NCBI RefSeq assembly: GCF_000341005.1
Contig: NZ_ANBD01000055.1
Coordinates: 12,834 to 76,833 of the forward strand
Source: Nocardiopsis alkaliphila YIM 80379
GTDB taxonomy: Bacteria; Actinomycetota; Actinomycetes; Streptosporangiales; Streptosporangiaceae
Length of the DNA stretch: 64,000 nt
Direction: 5' to 3'
This document shows positions 8,538 to 17,367 of this stretch, piece after piece. Both the position numbers and the translations under genes were made by a program. Within the stretch, counting starts at the first letter, position 1. Each line of letters starts with the position of its first letter. Under the pieces are notes generated by a model. It saw nothing but the letters and a program-made list of their open reading frames with translations. It did not search any database and was not told the DNA's origin.

Positions 8538-10301
8538 TCAGTAGACGTCGAGCCCGGCACCCGGGTCCGGCTCCGGTTCCGGTTCGGGGATGGGGACCTT
8601 CCAGGTCAAGACGGTTCCGGAGATCTCACCGCGCCGGGCGGTGAACTCTCCTCCCAGGGCCTCGGCCCGCTGCTCCATGTTGCGTAGTCCGCTACGGCGT
8701 CCTTCCTTTGGCAATCCGACCCCGTTGTCCGTCACGCACAGGGCCAAAGCGGTCGGACGACCGGTCACCGACTTCTCCTCCACGCCCACCGACACGTGTA
8801 CCTCCGTGGCCCGTGCGTGCCGCGCCACGTTGGTCAGCCCTTCACCGAGCACGGCGAGCAGTTGCTCGCCGACCTCGTCCGGCACCGATGCGTCGATGGG
8901 GCCGTCCAGACTCACCCCCGGATGACAGCCCAAGCTGTGCGCGGTGTTCTCCGCCAACCGCAGGATCCGCTCCCGCAGGGAGGTGTCCTGCCTGCTCGGC
9001 GGGTTCTGCAGGTCGAAGATGGTCGACCGGATCTCCCGGATGGTGCCGTCCAGTTCGTCGATGGTGCGCTGGACCCTCTCCTCGGCCTCTGCCGAGTTGA
9101 TCAACCGGACCGTGCTCATCAGGGTCATCGCCGAGGCGAACAGGCGCTGGATGACCACGTCGTGCAGGTCCTTGGCGATGCGGTCGCGTTCCTCCAGCAC
9201 CACGATCCGCTCGGTGTCCCGGCGAGCCTCGGCCAACTCCAAGGCCACAGCGGCCTGGACGGAGAAGGAGTGCAGCATCCGGCGGATGTTCGCGTCGAAG
9301 GGGGAGCGTTCGACGAGATTGCCGAGCAGCAGTACCCCACGGGTGTTACCAGGGGTGCCCAGGGGCACCAACAATCCAGGGCCGTAACCACGGTGCGTCA
9401 GCATCGGACAGTTGGCTTGTCGCAGGTCCGGGATGGCGACCGCCTCCCCTGACTCGTAAACCCAGCCACAGGCGGAATCGTGTATCTCCACGGGGGTGCC
9501 CAGGATCTCTTGGGCGATCGGGCCATCCGCGATCTCCGCGAACAGGTGACCACGCGCGTGCGGATCCGGCAGCATCACCACCGCCGTGTCGGCACCCCCG
9601 ATCTCTCGGGCCTGAGCCGCCAGGTAGGCCAGTACGTCATTGGTATCGGCCCCTGACAGCAATCGTGTGGTGATCTCGGTGGAAGCGGCCAGCCAACGTT
9701 CCCGTAGCCGGGTCTCCTCGTACAGGCGGGCGTTTTCGATGGCGACACCGGCGGCGGTCGCCAAGGCGGTGACGGTCGCTTCGTCCTCCTCGTCGAATTC
9801 CTCACCGTTCTCCTTCTCGGTGAGGTAGAGGTTGCCGAACACTTCGTCGCGCACCTGGATCGGCACTCCGAGAAAGCTCGACATACCCGGATGGCCTTCG
9901 GGGAAGCCCTCGAATTCCGGATGATCGCGTAGGTCGGTCAGCCGGAGAGTGGCCTTCTCGTGCAGGGGCGCCCCTAGCACGCCCTTGCCGTGCGGGAATC
10001 GACTGATTCGTTCCGATTGATCAGGGCTTACTCCGACCGGAATGAACTCGGTGAAACTCCCGTCCTCACCGATCACACCGAGCCCGGCGTACCTGGCCCC
10101 CGCCAGGTGTGCCGCTGCTTCGGTGAGCCTACGCAGCACCGTGGCCAGGTCCAGGTCGCCACCGATGGTCAGGACCGCCTGGAGCAGGGAATGCACTCGT
10201 CCCTGGGCGGACAGGTCCCTTTCGACCCCCGAGTGCATCTCTGCGAGGAGTTCGTCGAGGGACTTGGGGGACGAACGGTGGCTCTGGGGAATCTCGGTCA
10301 T
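8538..10301 (-). CDS. DevS/DosT-like GAF sensor histidine kinase
   Basis: This 587-residue kinase has tandem GAF domains (about residues 45-190 and 205-365), a HisKA_3 dimerisation/phosphoacceptor helix with His380 in ERDRIAKDLHDVVIQR, and an HATPase domain with DNGVGLP and GLRNMEQRAEALGG. The first GAF domain closely follows the mycobacterial DevS pattern (FLGVPIQVRDEVFGNLYLTE). His137 in the GFPEGHPGM segment aligns with the DevS heme ligand, so redox or gas sensing is plausible. The ATG at 10301 has GGAGG 8 bases upstream and is preferred over an in-frame ATG at 10454. No response regulator is adjacent. Confidence 0.9.
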   Translation of the reverse strand: MTEIPQSHRSSPKSLDELLAEMHSGVERDLSAQGRVHSLLQAVLTIGGDLDLATVLRRLTEAAAHLAGARYAGLGVIGEDGSFTEFIPVGVSPDQSERISRFPHGKGVLGAPLHEKATLRLTDLRDHPEFEGFPEGHPGMSSFLGVPIQVRDEVFGNLYLTEKENGEEFDEEDEATVTALATAAGVAIENARLYEETRLRERWLAASTEITTRLLSGADTNDVLAYLAAQAREIGGADTAVVMLPDPHARGHLFAEIADGPIAQEILGTPVEIHDSACGWVYESGEAVAIPDLRQANCPMLTHRGYGPGLLVPLGTPGNTRGVLLLGNLVERSPFDANIRRMLHSFSVQAAVALELAEARRDTERIVVLEERDRIAKDLHDVVIQRLFASAMTLMSTVRLINSAEAEERVQRTIDELDGTIREIRSTIFDLQNPPSRQDTSLRERILRLAENTAHSLGCHPGVSLDGPIDASVPDEVGEQLLAVLGEGLTNVARHARATEVHVSVGVEEKSVTGRPTALALCVTDNGVGLPKEGRRSGLRNMEQRAEALGGEFTARRGEISGTVLTWKVPIPEPEPEPDPGAGLDVY

Positions 10302-10612
10302 CTGTTCAACCTCCGCAGAGCCGTTGAGGGGTTGAGGGTCAGTACTCGAATTGTCGTTGGTTTTTTCCCGATTTGCCATACCTGGCTGCTCGGAAGTCGG
10401 GTGAGAGGGCTGATCAATTCCTTCGGAAACGCGGTCAGGGAGTCGGTAATTCATGCTAACGTCGCGGTCAGTCGACGCACGGGGGACCCTCTGACCTGGC
10501 GTCGAGCACGTGGAACTTCATGTTTCCAGTGCCATTCACACGAACCCCCAAGAGCTGTCGGAACCCGGGCGCCCGCTCGGGGAGGGACCAAGGTACGGCG
10601 GAAGGAAACCCT

Positions 10613-11437
10613 GTGTCTGGATACCACGGTACGGTCGGCGCCATCGGCGTTCGCCCCTCCGTGTGTCCGGAACCACTCCGCAGGGCGCTCCTGCTCGCCG
10701 GCCTGGTCCTCGGGATCGTGTTCACCGGATGGTCGTGGTCCGCTCCCGCGCACGCTGAGGAGGCGGCGCTCACCGGGTCCGCTCTGTCCGGTGCGGACCC
10801 CATCGTGGTGGAGGCCAAAAATGTTGGGGACTCGGTCGGTGACACCCTCGCCACGGTGCGGGAACGGGTCACCCACGCGACCGGTGGGGCCATCGAGGTG
10901 GCTCAGGTGGCCGAGACCGCTCCCATCCGGCACGTCCATGAGACCGTGCGTGACACCTCGCTCACTCAGGATCCACCCCACTCGAGCGAACTCACCGAGA
11001 CCCTGACACGGGTCACCGTAGAGGCCGTCGATCCCGTCCTCGACCATCGGGGTGGGCCTGCCCGAGCCGAGGTGGCGGGTGCGACGGAGACGAACACCAA
11101 GACGGTCGAGACCGACGAACCCACGATGACCGACGCCTTCGAGCTTCGCCTGGAACGGGCCGTCCCCGACGAGGACCGGACCCCCGACACCGTCATCGAA
11201 GTCGTCGATGAACGGCGTGGATTCGATCAGGAGACCCTCCACACGACTTCGGTGAGCGGCAACGCTCCCACCACGTCCTCCAGTTCCGGCGGAACCTCCC
11301 CGGCACCCGTCGTCGCCGGATTCCTCCCCGGCCACTCCGACCCGGCACCCGTCCCCGGTCTGTTCGAGGCCGCCCGGCACGTCCTGCTCTCGGTACCCGC
11401 CGATTCCACGGACGAGCCCACCTTCTCCCCGGACTAG
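10613..11437 (+). CDS. Secreted protein of unknown function
   Basis: This 274-residue protein starts at a GTG with GGAAGG about 6-8 bases upstream. The N-terminus carries a signal peptide: basic RR, hydrophobic ALLLAGLVLGIVFTGWSW, then SAPAHAEE. The mature part is acidic, rich in Thr, Val, Glu and Pro, with no recognised domain and a low-complexity Ser/Thr/Pro stretch (NAPTTSSSSGGTSPAPV). It sits just upstream of a second secreted protein of similar composition, and the two may act together at the cell surface. No function is assigned. Confidence 0.7.
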   Translation: MSGYHGTVGAIGVRPSVCPEPLRRALLLAGLVLGIVFTGWSWSAPAHAEEAALTGSALSGADPIVVEAKNVGDSVGDTLATVRERVTHATGGAIEVAQVAETAPIRHVHETVRDTSLTQDPPHSSELTETLTRVTVEAVDPVLDHRGGPARAEVAGATETNTKTVETDEPTMTDAFELRLERAVPDEDRTPDTVIEVVDERRGFDQETLHTTSVSGNAPTTSSSSGGTSPAPVVAGFLPGHSDPAPVPGLFEAARHVLLSVPADSTDEPTFSPD

Positions 11438-11776
11438 CGGGCTCCGTCCACCCGAATCGACGCCCCGCGTAACGCCTGGAGCGTTCCATCGTGCGCGATC
11501 GACTTCCTGGCACGTCCTGACCAGCCGCTCGTCTGGGGATTGACGTGAGCCCCGCGCCTCGTTCGCGAAGTTCACGTCAGTCGGTGGTCCGCCAGACCAA
11601 TCGCCTGAATTCGGCACGAACCGCCTTCGCTCCCACCAAGGGCGAAGCGTCTCACCCGCCGGAAGGTCCATCAGATCCCGAGTCCCTGGCCAAAGAAAGG
11701 GCCAACGCGGTGGGACACCACACCCTCCCCGCCGCACCCCTCGAACGAACACACGAACCACTTTGGAAGGACACCC
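11438..11776. other. Intergenic region with a TGACGTGA inverted repeat
   Basis: No gene is supported in these 339 bases between the two secreted-protein genes. TGACGTGA at 11541-11548 has its reverse complement TCACGTCA at 11572-11579 with a 23-base gap. This could be an operator or a weak hairpin ahead of the next gene. Confidence 0.45.
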
Positions 11777-12757
11777 ATGTTCCACACCGCCCGTACCTCC
11801 GCCCGAACCATGCTGGTGGTCGCCGGCGCCGCCGGATTCGTCGCCCTCGGTTCGGGGATCGTGGGGGCCGACACGCTCGGTGGTGTCACGGACGGCCTCC
11901 CGCTGAACGACCTGAGCAGGCAGGTCCCCGCCGCCCTGACCGAGGGCGTTGGCACCCCCATCGGTGATCTGGTCAAGGTCGAACCCGGAGAGGTCTCCGC
12001 TCGGCCCGAGGTCCAGCAGCAGTCCGCCGAGGCCGTGGGAAACGTCTTCGGTGACGCCGTGTCCGCCACCACCCCCGTGGAGACAGGGGAGGAGAACGCC
12101 GCCAAGGTCGGTCTGATCGACCTGGGTGAGGTCACCGAGCGCCTGCCGCTGAGCGAGGCCTCCCAGACACGGTCCCTCAGCGGCAGCGGTGCCGTCGACC
12201 CCCTCTCCGGATTGTTGGACGGGATCGAGCTGCTGGACGTCCTGTCCTCGGACGGCGCCCAGACCCTGCCGCTCGGCCACGAGGAATCGACCCGGCCACT
12301 GGCGTCGCACACCGCCGTCGTCGACGACACCGTTCGGGAGCTGGGTAGCCGGGTCCAGTACGGAGTGCGGGAAGGTGACCCGCGCCTGTTCACCCTGGAC
12401 GAGGTGAACCTCGACGCGGTCGGTGGGACCGTACCCATGAGCGGTCCCATCGTTTTGGACACCGGTGAGAACGCAGACCTGACCGGTGGACTCACGACCC
12501 TGCTTCCCGCGGACGTCAACGAGAAGTTGCCGATGAGCGGCCCCGAAAGCCTCGACGTGGAGCGGGTCGCCGGTGAGGTGACCGGCGCGGCCGACGACCT
12601 GTTGCCGCGCACACCCGGTGGTGACCTGGTCGATGTCCAGGGCCTGCCTCGCTTGGGCGCCCCCCGGATCGGCGTCGACCAGCTGTCCGCCCCCGATGGA
12701 CTCCCCCTCGGAGAGGGCTCTGTCCCGGAGCTCGACCTGCCGGTGGGCCTGGTCTGA
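11777..12757 (+). CDS. Secreted protein with repeated LPL/PMSG motifs
   Basis: This 326-residue protein begins after a GGAAGGA site and has a signal peptide (MLVVAGAAGFVALGSGIVGA then DTLGG). The mature sequence carries short degenerate repeats spaced through its length: DGLPLNDL, ERLPLSEA, QTLPLGHE, GTVPMSGP, EKLPMSGP and DGLPLGEG. It has no cysteines visible in the mature part and no recognised enzyme motif. A structural or surface-adhesion role is possible but unsupported. Two hairpins close the transcription unit. Confidence 0.75.
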   Translation: MFHTARTSARTMLVVAGAAGFVALGSGIVGADTLGGVTDGLPLNDLSRQVPAALTEGVGTPIGDLVKVEPGEVSARPEVQQQSAEAVGNVFGDAVSATTPVETGEENAAKVGLIDLGEVTERLPLSEASQTRSLSGSGAVDPLSGLLDGIELLDVLSSDGAQTLPLGHEESTRPLASHTAVVDDTVRELGSRVQYGVREGDPRLFTLDEVNLDAVGGTVPMSGPIVLDTGENADLTGGLTTLLPADVNEKLPMSGPESLDVERVAGEVTGAADDLLPRTPGGDLVDVQGLPRLGAPRIGVDQLSAPDGLPLGEGSVPELDLPVGLV

Positions 12758-12788
12758 CCCGAGAACGCGCGCCCGCCGGTCGCGGTGG

Positions 12789-12811
12789 ACACACCACCTC
12801 ACGTGGTGTGT
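12789..12811. terminator. Hairpin after the secreted-protein gene
   Basis: ACACACCAC (12789-12797) and GTGGTGTGT (12803-12811) form a perfect 9-bp stem with a 5-base loop, 31 bases after the stop codon. It lies between convergent genes and can serve both strands. Confidence 0.7.
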
Positions 12812-12851
12812 GGAGTCCACCGGCCGAAGGGGTGTTCGCCAAGCGCGAGAA

Positions 12852-12880
12852 GGTCCCCGTCGCAACATGTGACGGGGGCC
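12852..12880. terminator. GC-rich hairpin before the LCP gene end
   Basis: Arms at 12852-12861 and 12871-12880 (GGTCCCCGTC / GACGGGGGCC) pair over 10 bp with one T-G wobble and a 9-base loop. It lies 23 bases past the LCP stop codon on the reverse strand. Confidence 0.65.
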
Positions 12881-12903
12881 TCCCGTGTCTGCCGGTCTCC
12901 CAC

Positions 12904-14463
12904 TCAGTCGTCCTCACCGGTACCGAAGCCGAGACCGTCCTGACAAGGGTTGGACGTGGCGTCACGACCTTCACCAGGGCGGGCGGACGGAGCGCTCTCA
13001 GTGGGCGTTTCATCGCTGCCCTCCAAGACCGACGAGTCAGCGGGGGTCGGTGAGGCCGTGGGTGGCTCCTGGGGGAAGGGCGCGTCGTCGGCGGCGAGCA
13101 GATCAGGCACGGCGCGGTCCTCGCGAATCGCATCGAACAGTTCGCCGGCCTCCTCCTCGTACCACATGACGCGGTTGGGGTCGTAGGGCGCCTGGTACCA
13201 GGGAACGGTGTGGAACTCGATGTCGGCCAGGTCCACGTCGGTCATGGTGACCGCGATGGACACCATGCGGTCCAGTGAGAGTTCCTGGTCGGTGGCGCTG
13301 TGCCGGGCCACCGCCTGCAAGATGCCGTTGAGTTGGGATGGGCTGGTCAGAACGTCACTACTGGTCACCTGGTCGGCGAGCGCGGCGAGGAACATCTGTT
13401 GGCGGTCGATCCGGCCGATGTCACCGCCGTCACCGATGTCGTAGCGGGCCCGTACGAAGGACAGGGCCTGCTCTCCGTCGAGTGTCTGCTGCCCGGAGTC
13501 GAGGTCCAACTTGGCCCGACGGTCCCGCATCGGTTCGGGGATGCATATGTCCACCCCTCCGATGGCGTCCACTACGTCGCGGAAACTGGCGAAGCTCAAG
13601 TGGACGAAGTGGTCGATGCGGATGTTGGTGAGAGATTCGATGGTCCGCACCACGCAGGGAGGCCCGCCGTGGTACATCGCGGCGTTGATCATGCCGAAGT
13701 AGCCGTAGGTGCCCTCGGTCTTGGCGTACGGGTCGCACTCGGGGAGTTGTACCAGGGAGTCACGGGGGAAACTGATCACCGAGACGCGATCGTCCGGTGA
13801 GATGTGCGCGAGCATCAGGGAGTCGGAGCGTTCGCCCTCGAACTCCTGGGTGTAGGCGGGGCTGTCCTCCTCGTACCCGTCCGAGCCGATGAAGAGGATG
13901 TTGACCGCGTCGCTGATCTTGTCGGGGCGATCCTTTTCGTTGAGCACCGAACCGAGGTCGTGCTGGAGCATCCCCGAGCGCAGCGAATAGTAGTAACCGT
14001 AGGCGGTGGCGGCCCCCAGACACATGAGTACGACCAGGGAGGCTGCGGTCCATAGAAGGACTCGACGTAGGCGGCGTCGGCCCTTCTTCCCCGTGGGGGC
14101 GGTCGTGGTCGATCCGCCCTCGACCCCAAGCTCGGCCTGGGAGTCCTGTTCCGCGGCCCCTTCGGCCTCGCTCTTCGCAGCGGCGGTCCGCCCGGGGACG
14201 TCGTTCCCGGGTACCGGGGTGTCGGAAGTTCCCGTGTCTTCGGGGTCTTCTATGGTCTCGTCTTCTCCGGTGAGGCCGGAATCCGGAGTCTGCTCGGCCT
14301 GTTCTGGACCATCGTCCGACTCCGAGACCTCATCGGTGGTCTCGTCTTCTCCGGTCTTGGGATCCTCGGAACCTTCCGTGCCTTCGGGAGCGGAGTGGTT
14401 CTTCGAGGGCTGGTCTGGTGTCTGATCCGGGCCGGAGTCGGCGGAGTTCTCGTCAGCGGGCAT
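12904..14463 (-). CDS. LytR-CpsA-Psr (LCP) family cell-wall ligase
   Basis: LCP proteins attach polymers such as teichoic acid or arabinogalactan-type glycans to peptidoglycan from lipid-linked precursors. This 519-residue protein has a long acidic disordered cytoplasmic tail (residues 1-125), a basic stop (KKGRRRLRR), one transmembrane helix (about 133-155) and an extracellular LCP domain (about 185-370). Characteristic segments are NILFIGSDG, RSDSLMLAHISP, VISFPRDSLV, INAAMYHGG and GQQTLDGEQALSFVRARY, containing the conserved Asp and Arg residues. A Pro/Ser/Thr-rich tail ends the protein. It is transcribed alone. Confidence 0.92.
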   Translation of the reverse strand: MPADENSADSGPDQTPDQPSKNHSAPEGTEGSEDPKTGEDETTDEVSESDDGPEQAEQTPDSGLTGEDETIEDPEDTGTSDTPVPGNDVPGRTAAAKSEAEGAAEQDSQAELGVEGGSTTTAPTGKKGRRRLRRVLLWTAASLVVLMCLGAATAYGYYYSLRSGMLQHDLGSVLNEKDRPDKISDAVNILFIGSDGYEEDSPAYTQEFEGERSDSLMLAHISPDDRVSVISFPRDSLVQLPECDPYAKTEGTYGYFGMINAAMYHGGPPCVVRTIESLTNIRIDHFVHLSFASFRDVVDAIGGVDICIPEPMRDRRAKLDLDSGQQTLDGEQALSFVRARYDIGDGGDIGRIDRQQMFLAALADQVTSSDVLTSPSQLNGILQAVARHSATDQELSLDRMVSIAVTMTDVDLADIEFHTVPWYQAPYDPNRVMWYEEEAGELFDAIREDRAVPDLLAADDAPFPQEPPTASPTPADSSVLEGSDETPTESAPSARPGEGRDATSNPCQDGLGFGTGEDD

Positions 14464-14825
14464 CGTGACAATCTCGGTGAGTTCGGACGGTTGGACGTGC
14501 CAACGGCCGGACGCCGACCCGTGCGGGTCACGCGTCCGTGTCCAGGGCAGGGTGGAGGTCGCGTGGGAGAGGGGCGCGGGTTGTCCGGGGTCTGGGCCGA
14601 AAAGTCATCGAGGGTATGTGCGTCGCTCGTGGGTGGGAGGGGAGCACCGATGGCCGGGGATCGCCGAAGACGCCAAGACCTGCGCGTGGCAGTGATCCTA
14701 GATGAAGTTCTCACTGAGCGCGTGCTCGGGGCGTCCATGTATGGGGCTCCTGACCTCAATTGCGCCGCACGGTTCCTTCGCCGAGTGGAGTGCCACGAAG
14801 TCTTACTCGCCCGACTTTCTCATGT

Positions 14826-14903
14826 GTGAGGCGCAACGATCATTTCTGACCCGCCGTGCGAACCTCGGATCCCTGTGGCCGATGCGGGTGAGGCGCAACG
14901 ATC
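14826..14903. repeat. 16-bp direct repeat pair
   Basis: GTGAGGCGCAACGATC occurs at 14826-14841 and again at 14888-14903, exact copies 62 bases apart. The second copy abuts the terminator hairpin. Possible explanations are a regulator-binding pair or a small duplication scar. Confidence 0.6.
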
Positions 14904-14940
14904 CGCCGTCCCGGGAGCGCGATCGCTCACGGGACGGCGG
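14903..14940 (-). terminator. Strong terminator hairpin
   Basis: Arms of 17 bases at 14903-14919 and 14924-14940 pair with one mismatch around a CGAT loop, 24 bases beyond the stop codon of the helix-hairpin-helix protein gene on the reverse strand. Confidence 0.75.
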
Positions 14941-14964
14941 CCGGAGAAGGATGCCTTGCCGGGG

Positions 14965-15630
14965 TCAGTCGTCCCAGAAGGCGCTCTCCTTCTCCTTCTC
15001 CTCGGTGGCCGATGGACGGCCGGCGCCCTTGGAGGTCGACTTGGTGCTCTTGGGCGTCTTGGCGGGTTTACGGGTACCGGTGGTCTTGACGGTACTTCCC
15101 GTGTGACGTGGGCGCGGGGTGACCGAACTCTTCTCGATCGGCGCGCCGGCCTTGGGTTTCTCGCCGGAGTGGATGCTCAGAGCCTCCTCTTCCACGCTCA
15201 GCATCTTGCGCATGACGCTGGGAACCTCGGGCAGGCGGTCCGCCCGTAGGTGAGCACCGAGGACGTCCAGGGCGTGATCGCACAGGACACGCTTGGCGGT
15301 GGTGGCACCGACCCCGCTGAGCTGCTCGACCTCGGGCAGGTCGTGCTCGCGCAGCAGCCGGACCACGGCGGTGAGCCGTTCGCGGGTCTTGCGGTCGGTC
15401 ATCGACATGACGGTGAGTTCGGCCTCGCTCAGGAACTCGGTCTTGTCGCTGTCCCCTTCGCGTTCCGCGATGAAGGCGCTGGTGAGGTTACGGGCGGAGG
15501 CTCGGGTGCCGGAGCGGAGTTCGGCGCGACGAATCTGTCTGGCGTGCAGTGTGGTGACGACGACACTGGTGACCAGGCTGATGGTGGCGCCCAAGAGGAT
15601 GAGCACGATGGGGTTCTCGATGAGTGGCAC
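14965..15630 (-). CDS. Membrane-anchored protein with helix-hairpin-helix-like segment
   Basis: This 221-residue protein starts at a GTG (15630) with a GGAAAGG site upstream. It has one N-terminal transmembrane helix (IVLILLGATISLVTSVVV) and a helical middle region with LPEVEQLSGVGATTAKRVL (about residues 99-117), which looks like a helix-hairpin-helix of the kind that binds DNA or nucleic acids. The last 60 residues are basic and Lys/Ser/Thr/Pro-rich, ending in ESAFWDD. The function is unknown. A promoter-like sequence lies about 85 bases upstream. Confidence 0.7.
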   Translation of the reverse strand: MPLIENPIVLILLGATISLVTSVVVTTLHARQIRRAELRSGTRASARNLTSAFIAEREGDSDKTEFLSEAELTVMSMTDRKTRERLTAVVRLLREHDLPEVEQLSGVGATTAKRVLCDHALDVLGAHLRADRLPEVPSVMRKMLSVEEEALSIHSGEKPKAGAPIEKSSVTPRPRHTGSTVKTTGTRKPAKTPKSTKSTSKGAGRPSATEEKEKESAFWDD

Positions 15631-15962
15631 GGGAGACCTTTCCGGGCGGTGGTCCGCACGGGGCAGGGTCACGGGGTGACAGGGGTGTGCGGGGGTGATG
15701 CTTCGGTTGCGTGACTATTCGGCAGATGGATGCTTCTTGTCAAGTGTCATGACGACGCGGGCACGCGAAGGAGGGCGAGGGCACAGGTGGGTGCGGACGT
15801 CGGGGCGGGTATGGATTCACCCTCACGTATCGGTTGCCCGGTGGGGATTCGAGCAAACTCCACGCCTTTGGGCCGTGGACGGATCTGCCGAGCGCCCTCC
15901 CCACCGGGTGTGGCCGTTCGTCGAAGGTGGTGGGCCAGGCGGTGGCACGGAGTCGGTGCCGT
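15631..15962. other. Intergenic region upstream of the anchored protein gene
   Basis: No gene is supported in these 332 bases. Apart from the promoter-like boxes at 15714-15743, I see nothing distinctive. It also contains the 3' flank of the ROK gene. Confidence 0.45.
15714..15743 (-). promoter_or_regulatory. Sigma-70-like promoter
   Basis: On the reverse strand TTGACA (15743-15738) is followed after 18 bases by AATAGT (15719-15714). The predicted start of transcription is near 15707, leaving a leader of about 75 bases before the GTG at 15630. The -35 box is a consensus match; the -10 box is weaker. Confidence 0.5.
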
Positions 15963-17150
15963 CTATCCGGCGAGCAACTTGTTGACGGACTCGGGTGACA
16001 GGACCTCCTCGGTGACCATGGCGGCGCAGCCGCGCACCCCGGCGTCGTCCCACAGGCTGCTCGGTACGATGCGCAACTGTCGGGTGGACAGCGCGGTGCA
16101 CTGTTGGAAGACCACCTCACGCACCCCCGCCACCAAGTGGTCGTACGCTTGGGCCAGGTCACCTCCGAGCACGATCACCTCCGGGTTGAGCAGGTTGACC
16201 GCACCCGCGAGCGCCTCGCCCAACCTTCGGCCGGCCCCACGCACCAGGGTGACGGCCACCGGGTCGCCCTCCCGGGCCAGCGCCACCAGTTCTTGGAGCC
16301 CCGAGACCTTCCGCCCCTCCCGAGCCGCGAGGGCCAGCAGGCGGCGTCCACCCGCCACCGCCTCCAAGCAGTCGGTGTTGCCGCAGCGGCACGGCAGACC
16401 ATCGCCGTTCCCCACGGGGATGTGGCCGATCTCCCCTGCGGCCCCGAGCGCTCCGCGTAGAAGGCGGCCACCGGAGAGCAGGCCGGCGCCGATTCCGGTG
16501 GAGGCCTTCACGAACACCATGTCGTCGGTGCGTCCGTGGCCACCCGAGATGTGTTCGCCCAGTGCCATCACGTTCACGTCGTTGTCCACCATGACCGGGA
16601 CCGGGAAACGTTCGGTCACCAAGGGGGCCAGGGCCACTCCGGCCCAGTTGCTCAGGGCCGGTCGGTCCTCGGCGCGCCCGGTGTGGAACTCCACCGTCCC
16701 GGGCAGCCCGATCCCCACTCCGCGGACGTCCTCGGGGGCACGACCCAGGGAGGCGATCTGTTCTTCCCAGGTGGCCAACAGCCAAGGCACGGTGGCGTCG
16801 GGCCCTTGCTCCATGTCGGGGGAGCCCGGGCTGCGAAGCAGTACCCGACCATCCAGGTCGCACACGGCGGCCTGACTGCGGGCCATTCCCAGGGCACCGG
16901 TCAGCACCAGGCCGCAGGAAGCGTTGAACTCCAGCAGCGTGGGCGGCCGTCCGCCGCTGGAGGCGGCACGGGTGCCTTCGGTGATCAGCCCGTTCTCGAT
17001 CAGTTCGGTGATTCGCAGGGCGACGGAGGGGCGTGAAAGCCCGGTGGCGCGGGCGATCTCCGACCTGCTGGTGGCACTACCGGTGCGGATCAGCTCCAGG
17101 ATGTGGCCGCTGGTCGCGGTGGAGGACAGACGTCCGGGGGTTCTGGCCAT
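15963..17150 (-). CDS. ROK-family transcriptional regulator
   Basis: This 395-residue protein has an N-terminal winged helix (residues 15-75, SEIARATGLSRPSVALRITEL) followed by a ROK sugar-kinase-like domain. Segments include GIGLPGTVEFHTG, VDNDVNVMALGEH, STGIGAGLLSGG and the ROK zinc-binding cluster CRCGNTDCLE. NagC/Mlc/XylR-type members sense sugars and usually repress sugar-use genes. The gene diverges from zwf-edd-eda across a 217-base AT-richer gap, so control of the Entner-Doudoroff operon is likely, but this is inferred from position. Confidence 0.9.
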   Translation of the reverse strand: MARTPGRLSSTATSGHILELIRTGSATSRSEIARATGLSRPSVALRITELIENGLITEGTRAASSGGRPPTLLEFNASCGLVLTGALGMARSQAAVCDLDGRVLLRSPGSPDMEQGPDATVPWLLATWEEQIASLGRAPEDVRGVGIGLPGTVEFHTGRAEDRPALSNWAGVALAPLVTERFPVPVMVDNDVNVMALGEHISGGHGRTDDMVFVKASTGIGAGLLSGGRLLRGALGAAGEIGHIPVGNGDGLPCRCGNTDCLEAVAGGRRLLALAAREGRKVSGLQELVALAREGDPVAVTLVRGAGRRLGEALAGAVNLLNPEVIVLGGDLAQAYDHLVAGVREVVFQQCTALSTRQLRIVPSSLWDDAGVRGCAAMVTEEVLSPESVNKLLAG

Positions 17151-17367
17151 GCCTCATTGAACCATTCGCTCGATCGGCCGCTACGAAGACCGTGCACTTA
17201 TGTAAATTATTGTTCTGAAGTGTGCTTGGTTTTTTACCATAGTGGTCTTAGGGTCGAAACGAGGTCGTAAGTCCCCCCGTCCGCGACCGTTCGGACCCCG
17301 TGCCGGGGCCCTCACTCCCCGCCCCGTCCGCCTCCTTCCCCACTCCATCTCCTCAGGAGAAGCCCGA
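17151..17367. promoter_or_regulatory. Divergent promoter region of ROK gene and zwf operon
   Basis: The region has an unusually AT-rich core at about 17194-17250 in otherwise GC-rich DNA. An imperfect inverted pair, GCACTT near 17194 and AAGTGTGC near 17218, brackets the AT-rich centre and could hold the regulator site. TTGGTT followed after 17 bases by TAGGGT is a possible forward promoter. Exact boxes are uncertain. Confidence 0.5.

Larger units (their letters stand above)
14464..14964. other. Intergenic region upstream of the LCP gene
   Basis: This 501-base stretch separates the LCP gene start from the end of the next reverse-strand gene. Open frames within it look like chance shadows. 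It holds a 16-bp direct repeat and, at its right end, a strong hairpin; both are listed separately. Confidence 0.5.

Noticed and set aside
10451-12868. Very long reverse-strand open frame of about 805 codons opposite two secreted-protein genes
   Set aside because: It is low-complexity Arg/Gly/Val-rich sequence with no domain. The forward strand carries two signal peptides with good ribosome sites, so this is a GC-rich shadow frame.
14395-14829. Forward open frame across the LCP gene start and the following gap
   Set aside because: There is no ribosome site or family similarity, and it largely overlaps the LCP tail and promoter region.
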